From Usitatibacter palustris (GTDB lineage: Bacteria > Pseudomonadota > Gammaproteobacteria > Burkholderiales > Usitatibacteraceae): a stretch of DNA of 64,000 bases. Under the pieces are notes generated by a model, which made no database searches, was not told the origin of the DNA, and saw nothing but the letters and a program-made list of their open reading frames with translations. Shown here piece by piece: positions 53,849 to 63,000 of the stretch. A program made the position numbers and the translations under genes. The stretch spans positions 2,294,001 through 2,358,000 of the forward strand of contig NZ_CP053073.1 of the NCBI RefSeq assembly GCF_013003985.1. Reading direction: 5' to 3'. Within the stretch, counting starts at the first letter, position 1; every line of letters starts with the position of its first letter.

Positions 53849-53858
53849 GAACCGCACC

Positions 53859-54487
<629 letters not shown>

Positions 54488-54491
<4 letters not shown>

Positions 54492-54727
54492 ACGGCCGGA
54501 GACTATCCATGCAATGGAGCCGCATCCCGCTCACCCTCGCCACGACCTTCTGGACGGCGATCGCCATCGCGCATCCGGGGCATGACGCACCGCCCGTTCA
54601 CGCGCACGACCTCGAGGAAGTCGCGCTCATCGTCGGCGCAATCGTGCTGGTCGCGCTCGCCGGTTGGCGACTGCATCTCTTCCGGCGCCGCAAACAAAAA
54701 GGCCGTCCCGGAGGACGGCCTTCCTGA
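54488..54727 (+). CDS. small His-containing membrane protein at the end of the urease operon
   Basis: 79 residues from ATG 54488 (overlapping the ureG stop as ATGA) or 72 from ATG 54509. Two hydrophobic segments flank [19 protein letters not shown], and the end is [14 protein letters not shown]. The AHPGH sequence after a hydrophobic leader resembles the start of UreJ/HupE nickel permeases, but the six-helix body is missing. It may be a periplasmic metal-binding peptide or a shortened relative. Its last codons lie within a terminator hairpin. Confidence 0.5.
54693..54722 (-). terminator. intrinsic terminator of tRNA-Val
   Basis: AAGGCCGTCC-CGGA-GGACGGCCTT (54699-54722) is a perfect 10-pair hairpin; on the minus strand it is followed by TTTTTGTTTG, typical of a terminator for tRNA-Val. 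The plus strand has no T tract, so plus-strand termination there would be weak. Confidence 0.8.
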
Positions 54728-54733
54728 AATCGT

Positions 54734-54810
54734 TGGTAGGCGCGATTGGACTCGAACCAACGACCCCCACCATGTCAAGGTGGTGCTCTAACCAACTGAG
54801 CTACGCGCCT
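54734..54810 (-). tRNA. tRNA-Val (GAC)
   Basis: 77 bases including encoded CCA (complement of 54734-54736). Acceptor AGGCGCG/CGCGCCT, anticodon arm CCACC-TTGACAT-GGTGG with anticodon GAC, T arm GGTTCGAGTCC. All stems pair. Confidence 0.97.
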
Positions 54811-54824
54811 GAAATCGAAGGCGA

Positions 54825-54853
54825 ATTCTAGCCGTTTCCCCCTCTCCGGACAA
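54825..54853 (-). promoter_or_regulatory. sigma70 promoter of tRNA-Val
   Basis: Minus strand TTGTCC (54853-54848) and TAGAAT (54830-54825), 17 bases apart, predict a start around 54818, eight bases before the tRNA. Confidence 0.65.
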
Positions 54854-54888
54854 CCGTGGCAAGCTTTCCAGGCCCAGGACCCACTGCC

Positions 54889-55461
54889 ATGGCCCGCGTA
54901 ACACCACCGACCCACCACCTCGACGCCTCCGACCGGCCTGCCCTGCGCCGCCATTTCCTCGCGCTCGGCCACGACGATCGGCGCCTGCGCTTCGGCTCGG
55001 CGCTGCAGGACGGGGCGATCCTCGATTACATCGACCGCATCGACTTCGAGCGCGATGAGGTGTTCGGCGTGCGTGATGACGAACTCGAGTTGCTGGGCGT
55101 CGTGCATGTCGCCTTCGCCACCGGTTCGGCCGAGCTGGGGCTGTCCGTGACCCAGGGTCAGCGCGGCAAGGGCATCGGCGGCGCGCTCTTCGAACGCGCG
55201 ATCGTGCGTCTGCGCAATCTCGGCGTGGAAAGCGTCTTCGTGCACTGCCTCGCCGAGAACCAGGCGATGCTGCACCTCGCGAAGAAGAACGGAATGCGGG
55301 TCGCCTACGAAGGCAGTGAAACCGCGGCGCACCAGCAGCTGGCCCCGGCTACCCCCGCGACTCTGCTCACCGAATGGGCCTTCGACCAGCACGCGGACGC
55401 GGTCCAGGCGGTGCGCGAGAACAAGCTGCTCGCGCGCCGCTTCTTCATGCTGTTCAAGTAG
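54889..55461 (+). CDS. GNAT-family N-acetyltransferase
   Basis: 190 residues from ATG 54889 after an AGGA ribosome site; a GTG at 54856 is an alternative. Acetyl-CoA binding motif A is visible as LGLSVTQGQRGKGIGGALFERAI, with motif B HCLAENQAMLHLAKKNGMRV. Substrate unknown. It converges with rlmI, two bases apart. Confidence 0.85.
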   Translation: MARVTPPTHHLDASDRPALRRHFLALGHDDRRLRFGSALQDGAILDYIDRIDFERDEVFGVRDDELELLGVVHVAFATGSAELGLSVTQGQRGKGIGGALFERAIVRLRNLGVESVFVHCLAENQAMLHLAKKNGMRVAYEGSETAAHQQLAPATPATLLTEWAFDQHADAVQAVRENKLLARRFFMLFK

Positions 55462-55463
55462 AC

Positions 55464-56651
55464 CTACTTCCTACGAAGCAGCAGGCCCTTGAGGTACTCG
55501 CCTTCGGGGAAGTGAATCGACACCGGATGGTCTGCCGAACCCGAGAGGCGCTGCTCGATGATGAGATCGACACGCGCATCGGCCGCGGCACCCGCGACGA
55601 TCTTCTGGAAGAGCTCCGGATGCACGGCACCCGAACAGGAGAACGTCATGAGCCGTCCACCCGGTGCGAGCATCTTCATTGCCCAGAGATTGATGTCCTT
55701 GTAGGCTCGCGCCGCGCGCGGCACGTGCTTCTCGGTCGGAGCGAACTTCGGCGGATCGAGGATCACGAGGTCGAAGTACTTGCCCTGGTCGCGCAGCTTG
55801 CGAAAGTGCGCGAAAACATCGGCGGACGACCATTCGGCGCGCGTGGCATCCAGCGCATTCGCAGCGACGTGGCGTTGCCCGAGGGCCAGCGCATCCGTCG
55901 AGGTATCGATCGACAACACGTGCTTCGCGCCGCCCTTGAGGGCTGCGACCGTGAAGCCGCCTGTGTAGCTGAATGCGTTGAGGACCTGCGCATCGCGCGC
56001 GTAAGTGGCGGCGAGCGCGCGGTTGTCGCGCTGGTCGAGGAAGAACCCGGTCTTCTGGCCGGTGACCACGTCCACCTCGTAGCGCAATCCGCCTTCGATG
56101 ATGGGAACGAGGCCTTTCAGTGTTCCGACCAGCGTGCCGTTGCGAACCGGGAGGCCCTCGAGCTCGCGCACTTCCGCATCGCTGCGCTCGTGGATCACCT
56201 TGGCCTGCGTGAGCTCCTGCAGCGCGGCGGGCCAGAGCTTCCGCCACCGCTCGGCACCCGCGGAGAGAATCTGGATCACCAGCGCATCGCCGTAGCGATC
56301 GACGATGAGCCCGGGCAGGCCATCGGATTCCGAATGCACCAGCCGACCCGAGTCGTGGTTGGCATCGAACAGGCGCGAACGCCGCTCGATCGCTTCCTTG
56401 AGCCGCTGGCCCAGGAAGGCTTCATCGATCTGCTGCGCCGGATCGAACGTCCAGGCGCGCGCGCTGATCTGTGACTGCGGCGAATAGGCGCCGCGCGCGA
56501 GGAATGCGCCGTCACGCGCGACGATTTCGACGGTATCGCCCGAGTCGGGATGGCCATCGACGCGTTCGATTGCGCCCGAGAAGACCCACGGATGGAGATG
56601 GCGCAGCGATTTCTCGCGCCCTGGCTTGAGGACGATCTTGGGAAGGGTCAC
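55464..56651 (-). CDS. rlmI: 23S rRNA (cytosine-C5) methyltransferase RlmI
   Basis: 395 residues from GTG 56651, against 396 in E. coli. A PUA domain opens with PKIVLKPGREKSLRHLHPWVFSGAI, followed by the EEHG-like region and a SAM domain: LNAFSYTGGFTVAALKGGA, LVILDPPKF and FSCSG with the catalytic cysteine. Methylates C1962 of 23S rRNA. An ATG at 56690 lies in frame but would add residues not in the family. Confidence 0.88.
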   Translation of the reverse strand: MTLPKIVLKPGREKSLRHLHPWVFSGAIERVDGHPDSGDTVEIVARDGAFLARGAYSPQSQISARAWTFDPAQQIDEAFLGQRLKEAIERRSRLFDANHDSGRLVHSESDGLPGLIVDRYGDALVIQILSAGAERWRKLWPAALQELTQAKVIHERSDAEVRELEGLPVRNGTLVGTLKGLVPIIEGGLRYEVDVVTGQKTGFFLDQRDNRALAATYARDAQVLNAFSYTGGFTVAALKGGAKHVLSIDTSTDALALGQRHVAANALDATRAEWSSADVFAHFRKLRDQGKYFDLVILDPPKFAPTEKHVPRAARAYKDINLWAMKMLAPGGRLMTFSCSGAVHPELFQKIVAGAAADARVDLIIEQRLSGSADHPVSIHFPEGEYLKGLLLRRK

Positions 56652-56716
56652 GGGGTCGGGGAGATGCGCGAGCGAAAAGGACCCGCGCATCTTACCCCGA
56701 AGGGACCCCGCCCTCG

Positions 56717-57640
56717 TTACTGCAGCGTCAGCGAGGAAATCTTCGAACGCAGGTTCGGGGGCAGCACCGGATAGCGGCCGGGACCGAACTCACGGCACGA
56801 TCCGCGCTCGTACGCGTCGCTGCAAAGGCGCCAGCGGCCACGCTCGACGATCAGCGATTCGATGCGATCGTTAAGACCCGTGTTCTCGAGGTTCGGCGCA
56901 TCGTCGCCCAGGCGCATCATGCGGCCCGAGAAGTCCTGATGGTCGAAGACCTGGATCGCGCCGCGCTCGGGGGTCGATCGCGTGGTGGCGCCGCCCAGGC
57001 TAACCGGCCGCGCCGAGGAGAACGCATCGTCCTGCCCGCCCGTGATGCGCCGATACTCACCCGGCCCGAACGTCTGGCAACGCCCGCGGAAGTTCGCGTC
57101 GGAACAGAACTCCCACGTGCCGCGGCGCACGATCAGCGAAGCCACCTTGTCGTTGTAGCCCAGCGGCTCGAAGTTCGGCGCTGTGTTCGTGAGGTTCGCG
57201 AGGAAGCCCTGGAAGTCCTGGCGATCGAAGAGCTGCACGTCGCCGCGCCCCGCGTTCCACCATTCATTGCCCGGATCGGTGCGAGGCCCGCCGCTCGGAC
57301 CCCAGCCCGGCTGGCCGACGTTAAGCAATCGCCCGGACGAGACGCGATTGGTGAGCGCACCGAGATCACCGTACTCGCCCGGCCGGAACGTGCGGCATGA
57401 ATCGCGGTAGTAAGCGTCGTTGCAGAACTCCCACACGCCGCTCACCACGTAGACCGATGCGGCGCGGTCGTTGAACCCGATGTTCTCGAAGTTCGCGGTG
57501 TCGTTCCGGAGCGCGATGCTGCGCCCGCTGAAGTTCGCGCCTTCGTAGATGATCGCCTCGCCGCGCGCGGGCTGCGCCAGCGCGAAGGACGATTGCAGCA
57601 TCGCCGCGGCAATCGCGGCGCCCAACCAGGTGGTTTTCAT
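56717..57640 (-). CDS. secreted triple beta/gamma-crystallin domain protein
   Basis: 307 residues with signal peptide (MKTTWLGAAIAAAMLQSSFALAQP), start at 57640 after GGAAGACAAA. Three crystallin-like domains of about 80 residues follow, each of form IYEGANFSGRS...NFENIGFNDRAASVYVVSGVWEFCNDAYYRDSC...PGEY, with two linkers. Paired cysteines in each domain imply disulfides. Such domains often bind calcium, but the D/N-x-x-S/T-S signature is not clear. Role in the envelope unknown. Confidence 0.85.
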   Translation of the reverse strand: MKTTWLGAAIAAAMLQSSFALAQPARGEAIIYEGANFSGRSIALRNDTANFENIGFNDRAASVYVVSGVWEFCNDAYYRDSCRTFRPGEYGDLGALTNRVSSGRLLNVGQPGWGPSGGPRTDPGNEWWNAGRGDVQLFDRQDFQGFLANLTNTAPNFEPLGYNDKVASLIVRRGTWEFCSDANFRGRCQTFGPGEYRRITGGQDDAFSSARPVSLGGATTRSTPERGAIQVFDHQDFSGRMMRLGDDAPNLENTGLNDRIESLIVERGRWRLCSDAYERGSCREFGPGRYPVLPPNLRSKISSLTLQ

Positions 57641-57753
57641 TTTGTCTTCCTCTTCATGCCGTCGAATTGTAGGTATCGGCCGACGCACGCGCGTCGACTC
57701 GCTCTGTGTGATACGGAGTAGACGACGAAGTACTGGGGAAGTTTCGCGCAGCG

Positions 57754-59886
57754 CTACAGACGGCGAGCGGTGTCGACGCCAGGCACGTCTTTCACCGCGC
57801 GAAGCACGCGCTGGATGGAATCCGAGGAACTGACCTGCAGGGTAAATCGCATGTAGGCGTGCGCGCCACGCGACAGCGTGTTCACGCCCGTGACGTTGAT
57901 GCGCTCGCGGGAAATGGCGTCGGAGATGTCGCGCAGCAGGCCTTGCCGGTCCTTCGCGACGACCTCGAAATCGGCCGAGAACGGCGCATCACCGGTCTTG
58001 CCCCACTCCGCCGGCATCAGGCGGTCGCGCTGGTCTTCGCGTAGTCCCGTGATGTTCGTGCAGTCCTGGCGATGGACCATCACGCCGCGCGTGCGCGTGA
58101 TGAACCCGATGATCGGATCAGGCGGCACCGGCTTGCAGCACTTCGCCATCAGTGTCGCGATGTTGTTCACGCCCAGCACCAGCACGCCCGACGACGTACG
58201 GCCGGAAGATGCGGCCGGCGTGATGGGAACGATCGGCCCGGCGGGTGCGACCGGCGCTTCGCCGCGCACGGCGATCTCGATCTGCCGCGAGGTCACCTCA
58301 CCGCGGCCGAGGGCCGCGAGGAATTCCTCGAGCTTGTCGAAGCCGCAGCCACCGGCCACGCGATCGTGCGCGAAGCCCGTCGAGCCCAGCCGCTGCAATT
58401 CCTTTTCCAGCGCGGTGCGTCCCTCGGCGGCGTCCTTCTCGAAATCCTCGTGCCGGAACCACTGGCGCACCTTCGCGAGCGCGCGCGGGCTCGCGAGGTA
58501 ACCCAGCTGCGGCGAGAGCCAATCGCGCGACGGCCCGCCCTGCTTGGTGGACATGATCTCCACCGTCTGCGCATTTCGCAGGTGGTAGTCGAGCGGGACC
58601 ATGTGGCCATCGACCTTCGCGCCGCGGCAGCGGTGGCCGAGGTCGGTGTGCACGTGATACGCGAAGTCGAGCGGCGTGGAGCCCGCGGGAAGATCGACGA
58701 CCTTTCCTTGCGGTGTGAGGACATAGATCGTGTCTTCGAAGAGGCTCGCGCGCTCGCGATCGGCGCCGCCCGCGAGCTCGCTCTTCCACGCGAGCACCTG
58801 CCGCAGCCACGCGATCTTCGTGTCGAACTTGCGATCCGCGCGGCCGCCTTCCTTGTAGCGCCAGTGCGCGGCCACGCCGTGTTCGGAATGCTGGTGCATT
58901 TCCTCCGTGCGCACCTGGACCTCGAGCGTCTGCCCCTCGGGGCCGACCACGGCGGTGTGCAGCGAACGGTAGTTGTTCGCCTTCGGGCTCGCGATGTAGT
59001 CGTCGAACTCGCCTTCGACCGGCGTCCACAGGTCGTGCACGATGCCCAGCACCGTGTAGCACTCGCGGATGCTCGGCACGATCACGCGCACGGCGCGGAT
59101 GTCGTAGAGCTGCTCGAAGCCCACGTTCTTGCCGCCCATCTTTCGCCAGATCGAATAGATGTGCTTGGGCCGCCCCTGGATCGTGGCCTGGATGCCCAGC
59201 GCATCGAGCTCCTGGCGCAGCGTGGCGATCACGCGCTGGATGTAGGCCTCGCGGTCGTTGCGCTTCTCGTCGAGGAGCTGGGCGATCTTCTTGTAGACGT
59301 CGGGTTCCTGGAAGCGGAACGCGTAGTCCTCGAGCTCCCACTTCATCTCCGAGACGCCGAGGCGATTGGCGAGCGGCGCGAAGAGCGCGAGCGTCTGCTT
59401 GCCCGCGGCGCGGCGCAGCGCGTCGTCGGCCTTGGTGATCGAACGCAGGTACACCACGCGCTCGGCGAGCTTGATGAGCACCACCCGGACGTCCTCGGCA
59501 ATGGCGAGCAGCATCTTGCGAAGCTGTTCGATGTCCACGCCCTTGGAGTTGAGCGTCTCGATGCGCCCCGCGCGCGAAAGCCCGCGCAGCAGCGACGCGA
59601 GCTCGGCGCCGAAGTTGGCCTGGATCGCATCGAGATCGAGATCGGCCTCGGGAATCGCCTGGCTCACGATCGCCGCGGCCACCGTCTCCGGATCCGCCCC
59701 CTGCACGAGCAGCAGCCCGGCCACACCGAGGGCGCGGTCAAACGCGTCCGGACGGGACGTGGCCTGGCACGCGGCCTGCGCGAAATGCAGGCAACGCACG
59801 GGGAGATCGGCGAACTGCGGTCCGAAGCGCTTCTGGAGCTCGGCTTCGAAGGCACTCGCCCCGGTCGTGGCGGTCGAGGTGAGCAT
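57754..59886 (-). CDS. relA: GTP pyrophosphokinase RelA
   Basis: 710 residues. The N-terminal HD-type region lacks the HDxxED hydrolase motif (AAAIVSQAIPEADLDL in its place), as in RelA. The synthetase domain has GRPKHIYSIWRKM and EGEFDDYIASPKANNYRSLHTAV; the EFDD acidic motif also marks RelA rather than SpoT. TGS (IYVLTPQGKVVDLPAGSTPLDFAY), a zinc-finger CC..C (KCCKPVPPDPI) and an ACT domain complete it. It makes (p)ppGpp on stalled ribosomes. Confidence 0.96.
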   Translation of the reverse strand: MLTSTATTGASAFEAELQKRFGPQFADLPVRCLHFAQAACQATSRPDAFDRALGVAGLLLVQGADPETVAAAIVSQAIPEADLDLDAIQANFGAELASLLRGLSRAGRIETLNSKGVDIEQLRKMLLAIAEDVRVVLIKLAERVVYLRSITKADDALRRAAGKQTLALFAPLANRLGVSEMKWELEDYAFRFQEPDVYKKIAQLLDEKRNDREAYIQRVIATLRQELDALGIQATIQGRPKHIYSIWRKMGGKNVGFEQLYDIRAVRVIVPSIRECYTVLGIVHDLWTPVEGEFDDYIASPKANNYRSLHTAVVGPEGQTLEVQVRTEEMHQHSEHGVAAHWRYKEGGRADRKFDTKIAWLRQVLAWKSELAGGADRERASLFEDTIYVLTPQGKVVDLPAGSTPLDFAYHVHTDLGHRCRGAKVDGHMVPLDYHLRNAQTVEIMSTKQGGPSRDWLSPQLGYLASPRALAKVRQWFRHEDFEKDAAEGRTALEKELQRLGSTGFAHDRVAGGCGFDKLEEFLAALGRGEVTSRQIEIAVRGEAPVAPAGPIVPITPAASSGRTSSGVLVLGVNNIATLMAKCCKPVPPDPIIGFITRTRGVMVHRQDCTNITGLREDQRDRLMPAEWGKTGDAPFSADFEVVAKDRQGLLRDISDAISRERINVTGVNTLSRGAHAYMRFTLQVSSSDSIQRVLRAVKDVPGVDTARRL

Positions 59887-60038
59887 CGGGAACGTGAATT
59901 CTAGACCATGGACCCGCCGAATCCTGAGACGGTTCCCCGCCGATTTCCCCTACCGGCGATGTCGGATTCTCCGTCGAGCCCCGAGGGCCGCGAACGCTAA
60001 GGTCCGTTCCATGGGAGGTACAAGAATTGGAGTCCCGT

Positions 60039-60260
60039 ATGCGCACGCAATTTCCGCAAGTCCCGGTGTACTCGTTGGTCGTGGGGATGGTGCTCGCCAA
60101 CGGGTGCGGCTCGGTGGTGACCGGCCCGGAGTCCGCCTTCTTCGTGGGCGAGCACGGCGGTACGTCCGAGCACAAGAGCTGGAGCCGCGAGCATCAGGGC
60201 ATCTCGGCCGCGAATCCGGACGAACCGTCGGAGGCCGAGGTCCAGATAGGAACGGCCTGA
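60039..60260 (+). CDS. small putative lipoprotein, unknown function
   Basis: 73 residues from ATG 60039, with GGAG seven bases before it. The hydrophobic leader PVYSLVVGMVLANGC fits a lipoprotein signal with lipobox LANGC (Cys near 24). The rest is polar and contains FFVGEHGGTSEHKSWSREHQ. No family recognised. It is a monocistronic unit with two strong hairpins after its stop codon. Confidence 0.6.
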   Translation: MRTQFPQVPVYSLVVGMVLANGCGSVVTGPESAFFVGEHGGTSEHKSWSREHQGISAANPDEPSEAEVQIGTA

Positions 60261-60272
60261 TCCGTTGAATCC

Positions 60273-60367
60273 AACCGCGACCCTCCCCGGAGCCAGGGCT
60301 GCGCGGCCCTGAATCCGGACCGCGGTTGTCTTTGCCGGCCGGCGTGAAAACGTCGGCCGGCCTTTCT
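60273..60367 (+). terminator. structured 3' element and intrinsic terminator
   Basis: First, a nested stem from 60273 to 60327: outer AACCGCG/CGCGGTT, middle CCGGA/TCCGG, inner CAGGGC/GCCCTG. Second, a 12-pair hairpin 60334-60361 (GCCGGCCGGCGT, GAAA tetraloop, then the complement) followed by CTTTCT. The second is a classical terminator; the first could be a second terminator or a stable 3' end. Confidence 0.75.
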
Positions 60368-60420
60368 ATTCGCGTATTCTGGTGGCACGGCGCTTGCTCC
60401 TCAGCGAGCGAGCCCACTCA

Positions 60421-61833
60421 ATGCCGCCTCCCATTCTTTATAACGAGATGTTCCAGGGCGACCGAACGGTCCGCCCCCACTACGCCGCGTTCGCCGACTG
60501 GCTGAAGGAAACGCCGCCCGAGCGCATCGCGCAGAACCGGCATGCGGCCGACCTCCTCTTCCACAGGGTGGGGATCACCTTCGCCGTCTATGGCGAGGCC
60601 TCGGGCACCGAACGGCTGATTCCCTTCGACCTCGTGCCCCATGTCCTGCCCGGCAAGGACTGGGACCACCTCGCCCGCGGCATCAGCCAGCGGATCACTG
60701 CCCTCAACCGCTTCCTCGCCGACGTCTACCACGGGCAGGACATCGTGAGGGCCGGCCGCATCCCCTATGAACAGATCGCGGGCAACCCGCAGTTCCGCGA
60801 GGAAATGATCGGCGTCCACGTCCCCGGCGGCATCTATGCCCACGTGGCCGGCATCGACATCGTCCGGCATTCGGACGGGAAGTACTACGTGCTCGAGGAC
60901 AACCTGCGCACCCCGTCGGGCGTGTCGTACATGCTCGAGAACCGCAAGATGATGATGCGGCTCTTCCCCGAGCTCTTCGCGCGCCAGCACATCCGCCCGG
61001 TCGACCACTACCCGGACCTGCTGCTCGAGACCCTGCGCGAGCTCGCCCCCCAGGGCGAAGAGGCCACGATCGTCCTGCTCACGCCGGGGCACTACAACAG
61101 TGCGTACTTCGAGCACGCCTTCCTCGCCCAGCAGATGGGTGTCGAGCTGGTCGAGGGGCAGGACCTCTTCGTCCAGAACAACACCGTCTTCATGCGCACG
61201 ACGCAGGGCCCCCAGCGGGTGGACGTGATCTACCGCCGGATCGACGACGACTTCCTCGATCCCCAGGCCTTCCGCCCGGACTCGATGCTGGGCGTGCCCG
61301 GCCTGCTCAGCGCCTATCGCGCCGGGCGCGTGGCACTGGCCAACGCGATCGGCACCGGGGTGGCGGACGACAAGTCCATGTACCCGTACGTCCCGGAGAT
61401 GATCCGTTTCTACCTCGGCGAGGAACCCATCCTCGAGAACGTGCCGACCTACACCCTGCGCAAGGAGGACGACCTGAAATACGTCCTCGACCACCTGGCC
61501 GAGCTCGTGGTGAAGGAAGCGCAGGGCTCCGGGGGCTACGGCATGCTGGTCGGCCCCACGGCCTCGAGCGACGAGCGCGAGCGCTATCGCCAGCGCATCC
61601 TCGACGCCCCCGAACGGTTCATCGCGCAGCCCACGCTCTCGCTCTCGCTGGTGCCCACCTTCTGCGGCGACAAGCTTTGCGACCGCCACATCGACCTTCG
61701 CCCCTACGTCCTCACCGGCAGCCAGGTGCGGCTCGCGCCCGGGGGCCTCACGCGCGTCGCATTGCGCGAGGGCTCGCTGGTGGTGAATTCTTCGCAGGGC
61801 GGCGGCGTGAAAGACACCTGGGTGGTGGACTAA
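60421..61833 (+). CDS. circularly permuted ATP-grasp protein (Anbu-associated, COG2308)
   Basis: 470 residues from ATG 60421. ATP-grasp ligase of permuted topology: PFDLVPHVLPGKDWDHLARGISQRITALNRFLADVYHGQ, YVLEDNLRTPSGVSYMLENR, VVKEAQGSGGYGMLVGP and LRPYVLTGSQV are its conserved blocks. The family is predicted to form peptide-like amide bonds with ATP, though a substrate has not been settled. First gene of the Anbu operon; a 188-base spacer with an inverted repeat separates it from the alpha-E gene. Confidence 0.9.
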   Translation: MPPPILYNEMFQGDRTVRPHYAAFADWLKETPPERIAQNRHAADLLFHRVGITFAVYGEASGTERLIPFDLVPHVLPGKDWDHLARGISQRITALNRFLADVYHGQDIVRAGRIPYEQIAGNPQFREEMIGVHVPGGIYAHVAGIDIVRHSDGKYYVLEDNLRTPSGVSYMLENRKMMMRLFPELFARQHIRPVDHYPDLLLETLRELAPQGEEATIVLLTPGHYNSAYFEHAFLAQQMGVELVEGQDLFVQNNTVFMRTTQGPQRVDVIYRRIDDDFLDPQAFRPDSMLGVPGLLSAYRAGRVALANAIGTGVADDKSMYPYVPEMIRFYLGEEPILENVPTYTLRKEDDLKYVLDHLAELVVKEAQGSGGYGMLVGPTASSDERERYRQRILDAPERFIAQPTLSLSLVPTFCGDKLCDRHIDLRPYVLTGSQVRLAPGGLTRVALREGSLVVNSSQGGGVKDTWVVD

Positions 61834-61843
61834 ATGACTACGG

Positions 61844-62009
61844 CTTTGGAAACGCCGATGAACGCCGATAAGAGCACGCCGATTGCCGCGGATAAGGCAA
61901 TGGGGGTAGCGCTGAGTCCATGCACACGGTCGCGACACTCGTTGCCAACCCTCATGATCTCTCGGCGGCAATCGGCGTGCTCTTATCGGCGTTCATCGGC
62001 GTTCCAAAG
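61844..62009. repeat. MITE-like element with 45-bp inverted termini
   Basis: The arms 61844-61889 and 61965-62009 are reverse complements apart from one extra A in the left arm (CTTTGGAAACGCCGATGAAC and so on). Each contains three ACGCCGAT units. A 75-base spacer lies between. Located wholly within the ATP-grasp/alpha-E gap, 12 bases before the next start codon. Confidence 0.75.
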
Positions 62010-62021
62010 ACTCAATCTCCC

Positions 62022-62975
62022 ATGATGCTTTCGCGCGTAGCGTCGAATCTCTACTGGATGTCCCGGTACGTCGAGCGGGCGGAGAACACCGCGCGCGTGC
62101 TCGACGTCACGTGGCGAATGTCGATGCTGGTCAAGGAGCAGCGCCTGCAGGACCAGGAGTGGTTCGCGCCGCTCAACATCACCGGCACGCTGTTTCCGTT
62201 CTCGGGCCGGCACAACGTCGTGTGCGCCCGCGAAGTCCTGCACTTCATGGCGTTCGATCCGGAGAATCCGTCGTCCATCTACGCCTGCGCGCGCACCGCT
62301 CGCGAGAACGCACGCGCCGTGCGCGGCTCGATCACCTCCGAGATGTGGGAAGTGCTCAACACCACGTGGCTGGAGATGCAGCAGATGGACGAGGAGAAGA
62401 TGACCCAGCGCGGGGTCTCGACCTTCTTCGAATGGGTGAAGGACCGCAGCCACCTCTTTCGCGGCGTGACCTTCGGCACGATGCGGCGCGACGAGGCCTA
62501 TCACTTCGCGCGCCTCGGCACACACCTCGAGCGCTCCGACAACACCGCGCGCATCCTGGACGTGAAATATCACATCCTGTTGCCCAGCGTGAAGGACGTG
62601 GGCGGCGCCGTCGACTACTACCAGTGGTCCGCAGTGCTGCGCTCGGTCTCGGCCTTCGAGGCCTATCGCAAGGCCTACCGCGACGTGATCACGCCGATCA
62701 AGCTCGCCGAGCTGCTGATCCTGCGCGCCGACATCCCGCGCAGCCTCCACTTCTGCATCCGGCAGACCCACGACACGCTCCAGTTCCTGAAGAACGCGCA
62801 GGCCGAGGAAACGCTGCACCGCGCCGGCGAGCTGCTCGCCGCACTCCAGTACGGCAAGATCTCCGAGATCTTCGCGCAGGGGCTGCACGAGTACCTCACC
62901 GCGTTCCTCAAGTCGACGCAGCAGCTCTCCAACGGCGTGCAGAAGAGCTTCTTCGCCCCCAGCGTGGTCGAATGA
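62022..62975 (+). CDS. alpha-E domain protein (COG2307)
   Basis: 317 residues from ATG 62022 (62025 also possible). Helical protein with LSRVASNLYWMSRYVERAENTARVLD at the start, RDEAYHFARLGTHLERSDNTARILDVKY in the middle and DIPRSLHFCI later; the repeated ER..NTAR blocks are the family mark. Genes of this type accompany permuted ATP-grasp proteins and Anbu in many proteobacteria, but its biochemical role is unproven. Confidence 0.9.
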   Translation: MMLSRVASNLYWMSRYVERAENTARVLDVTWRMSMLVKEQRLQDQEWFAPLNITGTLFPFSGRHNVVCAREVLHFMAFDPENPSSIYACARTARENARAVRGSITSEMWEVLNTTWLEMQQMDEEKMTQRGVSTFFEWVKDRSHLFRGVTFGTMRRDEAYHFARLGTHLERSDNTARILDVKYHILLPSVKDVGGAVDYYQWSAVLRSVSAFEAYRKAYRDVITPIKLAELLILRADIPRSLHFCIRQTHDTLQFLKNAQAEETLHRAGELLAALQYGKISEIFAQGLHEYLTAFLKSTQQLSNGVQKSFFAPSVVE

Positions 62976-63000
62976 CGGCTCATGGAATAATAGGGGCACC

